The position numbers and the translations under genes were made by a program. Under the pieces are notes generated by a model, which ran no database searches, was not told the origin of the DNA, and worked only from the letters and a program-made list of their open reading frames with translations. From Discostella pseudostelligera (lineage: Eukaryota > Bacillariophyta > Thalassiosirophyceae > Thalassiosirales > Thalassiosiraceae): 20,473 nucleotides of DNA. This document shows, piece after piece, positions 18,805 through 20,473 of this stretch (the first letter of the stretch is position 1; each line of letters begins with the position of its first letter). Location of the stretch: positions 1-20,473 of the forward strand of contig JALLBK010001040.1 of assembly GCA_036940085.1 (NCBI GenBank), given 5' to 3'.

Positions 18805-19960
18805 TCATGTCCTCGACAACTTTTTCAGGTTCTCGATCATAGTGTTGTAAGTATTCTTCACCTTCTCTTGTATGCGATCGGGTGGGAACATGCTCATTCT
18901 CGAGTCACTACTCAACAACGCCTTGCCATTGACATCCGTACCCGTCCATACCACATGGAGTTTCAAATCACAAACATTACTCCCGTCGGTTGCAAATCCT
19001 ACACACTCATCTCTCGTCAAGTAACATCCCCCAACCGGCTGATGGATCTGTTCTGTGGTAGCCAAACTCCCATCAAAGTTGTAAGTGTTGGGTGTGCATT
19101 TGGATAATTCGCAGAAGATGCAGGCATCGTCCCAGACAATGCCTTTAACGATACCGTCCTGGACATCAATGATGGCCGTTAAATAGGGATAGATGCGTTG
19201 GTTTGATTTGTCGGAATATCTTCGAAGGAAGGATAGTCTGATGAAGAATAGAAAATTGTTAACAAAATCGAGATGCATCGAATATAACACATAGCATTAA
19301 TATCCAAACTTACGAAGACTGTGATGCAGCAAAGATGTGCACGGCATCCGAGTTGAATAGATTGTTCTCATTAATAGTAGCGAACGCTTGAAAATTTTTG
19401 AAGAACATCAATTGAATGGTGTTAGGTATAATAAGTAGATAGAAAAATAATGCATGTCAGGTCCAGCAGCAGTAGTTGAGGGAATCTCCCCGCACCCTCC
19501 CCCGCCACCCACATTGCGAGCTGCGCCGCATGCAATCAAGTGGGAGACAGAGCACACCGCCGTCACCCCGTCACCGTCACCTACACTACTTACATCCAGG
19601 AATCGAATAACTCGAAAATTCATCCGCTATCAAATTCACACTAAATCGCTTGTAATCTATATTGCTATTCCAACTCCCACTCGGACCAACGTATAGGCAA
19701 ACCGTGGTGATTTCACCTCGGCGGACTTGGTGGGTGATTTGACGATTGTTTGGGTCGACGCAGGCGTAGGAGGCTATGGTCGTCGTCGTCGTGGTGGTGG
19801 TGGAGGTGGAGGTGTCGGATTCTTGAGAGAAGATGAGAGTGAATAGTCGTGTGAGACATAGGAGCCACGTTAGACGTGAGGAGAGGCGCCCAGAGGTAGG
19901 AGCGGGGTAGTAGGAGTAGGAAGCGGACACCATGGTTGCCGTCGTCGTCGTCGATTTCAT
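18805..19960 (-). CDS. Cys-containing secreted-type protein with Thr run, family not recognised
   Basis: Exons 19960-19594, 19386-19314 and 19237-18805 encode 290 residues. The introns are 207 and 76 nt; both donors are GTAAGT and all junctions keep frame. ATG 19960 and ATG 19933 are alternative starts; a further in-frame ATG at 20029 would add 23 residues. A hydrophobic segment (LTWLLCLTRLFTLIFS, about 31-46) looks like a signal peptide or anchor and is followed by a Ser/Thr run ending in eight threonines. The rest has cysteines in pairs, for example ACIFCELSKC, GGCYLTRDEC, SNVC, and two earlier ones (YAC, TVC), which suggests disulfides in a secretory or extracellular setting. The conserved-looking block GIVWDDACIFC to DRIQEKVKNTY has no family I recognise. 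The three-exon model rests on clean splice signals and frame, not homology. Confidence 0.65.
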
Positions 19961-20035
19961 TATCGGGTTTTTGGCACGCAGTGGCGGTGGTGAAAACGGG
20001 GGAGCCCCGCTCAGACAGTGGCCAGACATAAGCCA

Positions 20036-20108
20036 GAAGGCCCTTTCGCCTTTCGCTAGAAGATAGTTTCGCGTGTTAGATCAGATCACCCCGAAAAAGA
20101 GGGCCTTC
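20036..20108. repeat. 9-bp inverted repeat upstream of tRNA-Thr
   Basis: GAAGGCCCT (20036-20044) and AGGGCCTTC (20100-20108) are perfect inverted arms separated by 55 nt. The spacer contains a short CTTTCGC direct repeat. No function is assigned. Confidence 0.7.
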
Positions 20109-20199
20109 CCTACTACTTATTAATCGGCTACGATACGGTTCAGCCCTCCATACATACTGTTCACTATATGAATTATTTTCTTACCTGCCCAAGGCATAT

Positions 20200-20271
20200 G
20201 CCCGTATGGCGCAGTGGTAACGCATCTCACTTGTAATGAGAAGATCCGTGGTTCAAATCCGCGTGCGGGCT
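20200..20271 (+). tRNA. tRNA-Thr (anticodon TGT)
   Basis: The 72-nt sequence folds as a complete cloverleaf. Acceptor arms GCCCGTA and TGCGGGC pair with one G-U, and the discriminator base is T. The D arm is GCG/CGC around a loop with GTGG. The anticodon stem TCTCA/TGAGA encloses CTTGTAA, with TGT at the anticodon, so it reads ACA and charges threonine. The T arm CGTGG/CCGCG encloses TTCAAAT. There is no intron, and CCA is not encoded, as is normal for a nuclear gene. Confidence 0.96.
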
Positions 20272-20279
20272 CTCCTAAG

Positions 20280-20284
20280 TTTTT
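20280..20284 (+). terminator. RNA polymerase III T-run terminator of tRNA-Thr
   Basis: Five consecutive T residues begin nine bases after the tRNA 3' end, with four more just downstream. This is the usual length and distance for Pol III termination. Confidence 0.8.
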
Positions 20285-20310
20285 GTTTTGGTCAGGAGGG
20301 TGTCAGGGTG

Positions 20311-20416
20311 TCTCTGCACGCAGACTTTCGCCACCCTGTATTTTGGACTCGTCGCCTGTCCCTGGTCGGAACTTTCTTGAGTGGTCTCTGCAGGCAGATT
20401 CGACGAAAGTCCAAAA
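20311..20416. repeat. Nested direct and inverted repeats downstream of the tRNA
   Basis: TCTCTGCACGCAGA (20311-20324) recurs with one change at 20385-20398, and each copy is itself a TCTGC/GCAGA palindrome. Between and after them, CGAAAGTC (20404-20411) is the inverse of GACTTTCG (20323-20330), while the overlapping AGTCCAAAA (20408-20416) is the inverse of TTTTGGACT (20341-20349). No coding gene was recognised here, and the structure is cut by the window end at 20473. Confidence 0.7.
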
Positions 20417-20473
20417 ATTGGACCTCACACCTGGTCTGACTGTCGTCCGTCTCCACCAGAGATCGGAACCATG

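Noticed and set aside
20236..20439. Open frame starting inside the tRNA
   Set aside because: It begins within tRNA-Thr and runs through repeats, with no protein family resemblance.
1..20473. Bacterial features such as operons, ribosome-binding sites, CRISPR arrays or prophage
   Set aside because: Spliced genes, plastid preproteins and eukaryotic families show that the DNA is nuclear eukaryotic; no spaced repeat array was seen.

Overview
The window reads as nuclear DNA of a photosynthetic stramenopile, most likely a diatom, quite possibly a centric one. The reasons are: many short introns (73-139 nt in most cases, a few of 200-375 nt) with GTGAGT-type donors; two predicted plastid preproteins with a signal peptide followed by a phenylalanine at the expected cleavage site (G|FTTP and A|FTAT, as in the diatom ASAFAP motif); an LRR protein of a type I associate with diatoms; and compact genes in mixed orientation. 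No operons, phage, insertion sequences or CRISPR arrays were seen.

Layout. (1) 275-1195 (+): a four-helix membrane protein resembling the Orai/CRAC calcium-channel family. (2) 1245-6068 (-): seven-exon DNA ligase IV with two BRCT domains, ending 49 bp from the Orai-like gene. (3) 6731-7670 (-) and 8060-9104 (+): two divergent genes for predicted plastid-targeted proteins, an atypical acylphosphatase-domain protein and an unrecognised helical protein, sharing a 389-bp upstream region. (4) 9516-11598 (-): a leucine-rich-repeat gene broken by two single-base frameshifts. (5) 12340-15422 (+): a tandem CCCH zinc-finger protein, probably RNA-binding, whose start codon may be isolated in its own exon. 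(6) 15509-16789 (-) and 17162-18646 (+): a RETICULATA-related (DUF3411) membrane protein and an intronless UDP-N-acetylglucosamine pyrophosphorylase, divergent across a 372-bp region holding a tandem 27-nt repeat. (7) 18805-19960 (-): an unrecognised Cys-containing protein with a Thr run and signal-like N-terminus. (8) 20200-20271 (+): tRNA-Thr(UGU), followed by an unassigned stretch with nested repeats.

The genes do not form one pathway. They cover calcium entry, DNA end joining, plastid functions, mRNA regulation and amino-sugar (chitin or N-glycan) precursor synthesis. A shared thread is regulatory: a near-identical TTTGGCGGGA-type motif (E2F-like) occurs five times, upstream of the Orai-like gene, upstream of LIG4 and between the RETICULATA-related and UAP genes, three of the copies close to CACGTG G-boxes.

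Exon boundaries were derived by hand from splice signals, reading frame and family conservation. Protein identities come from recognised motifs only; no search was run.
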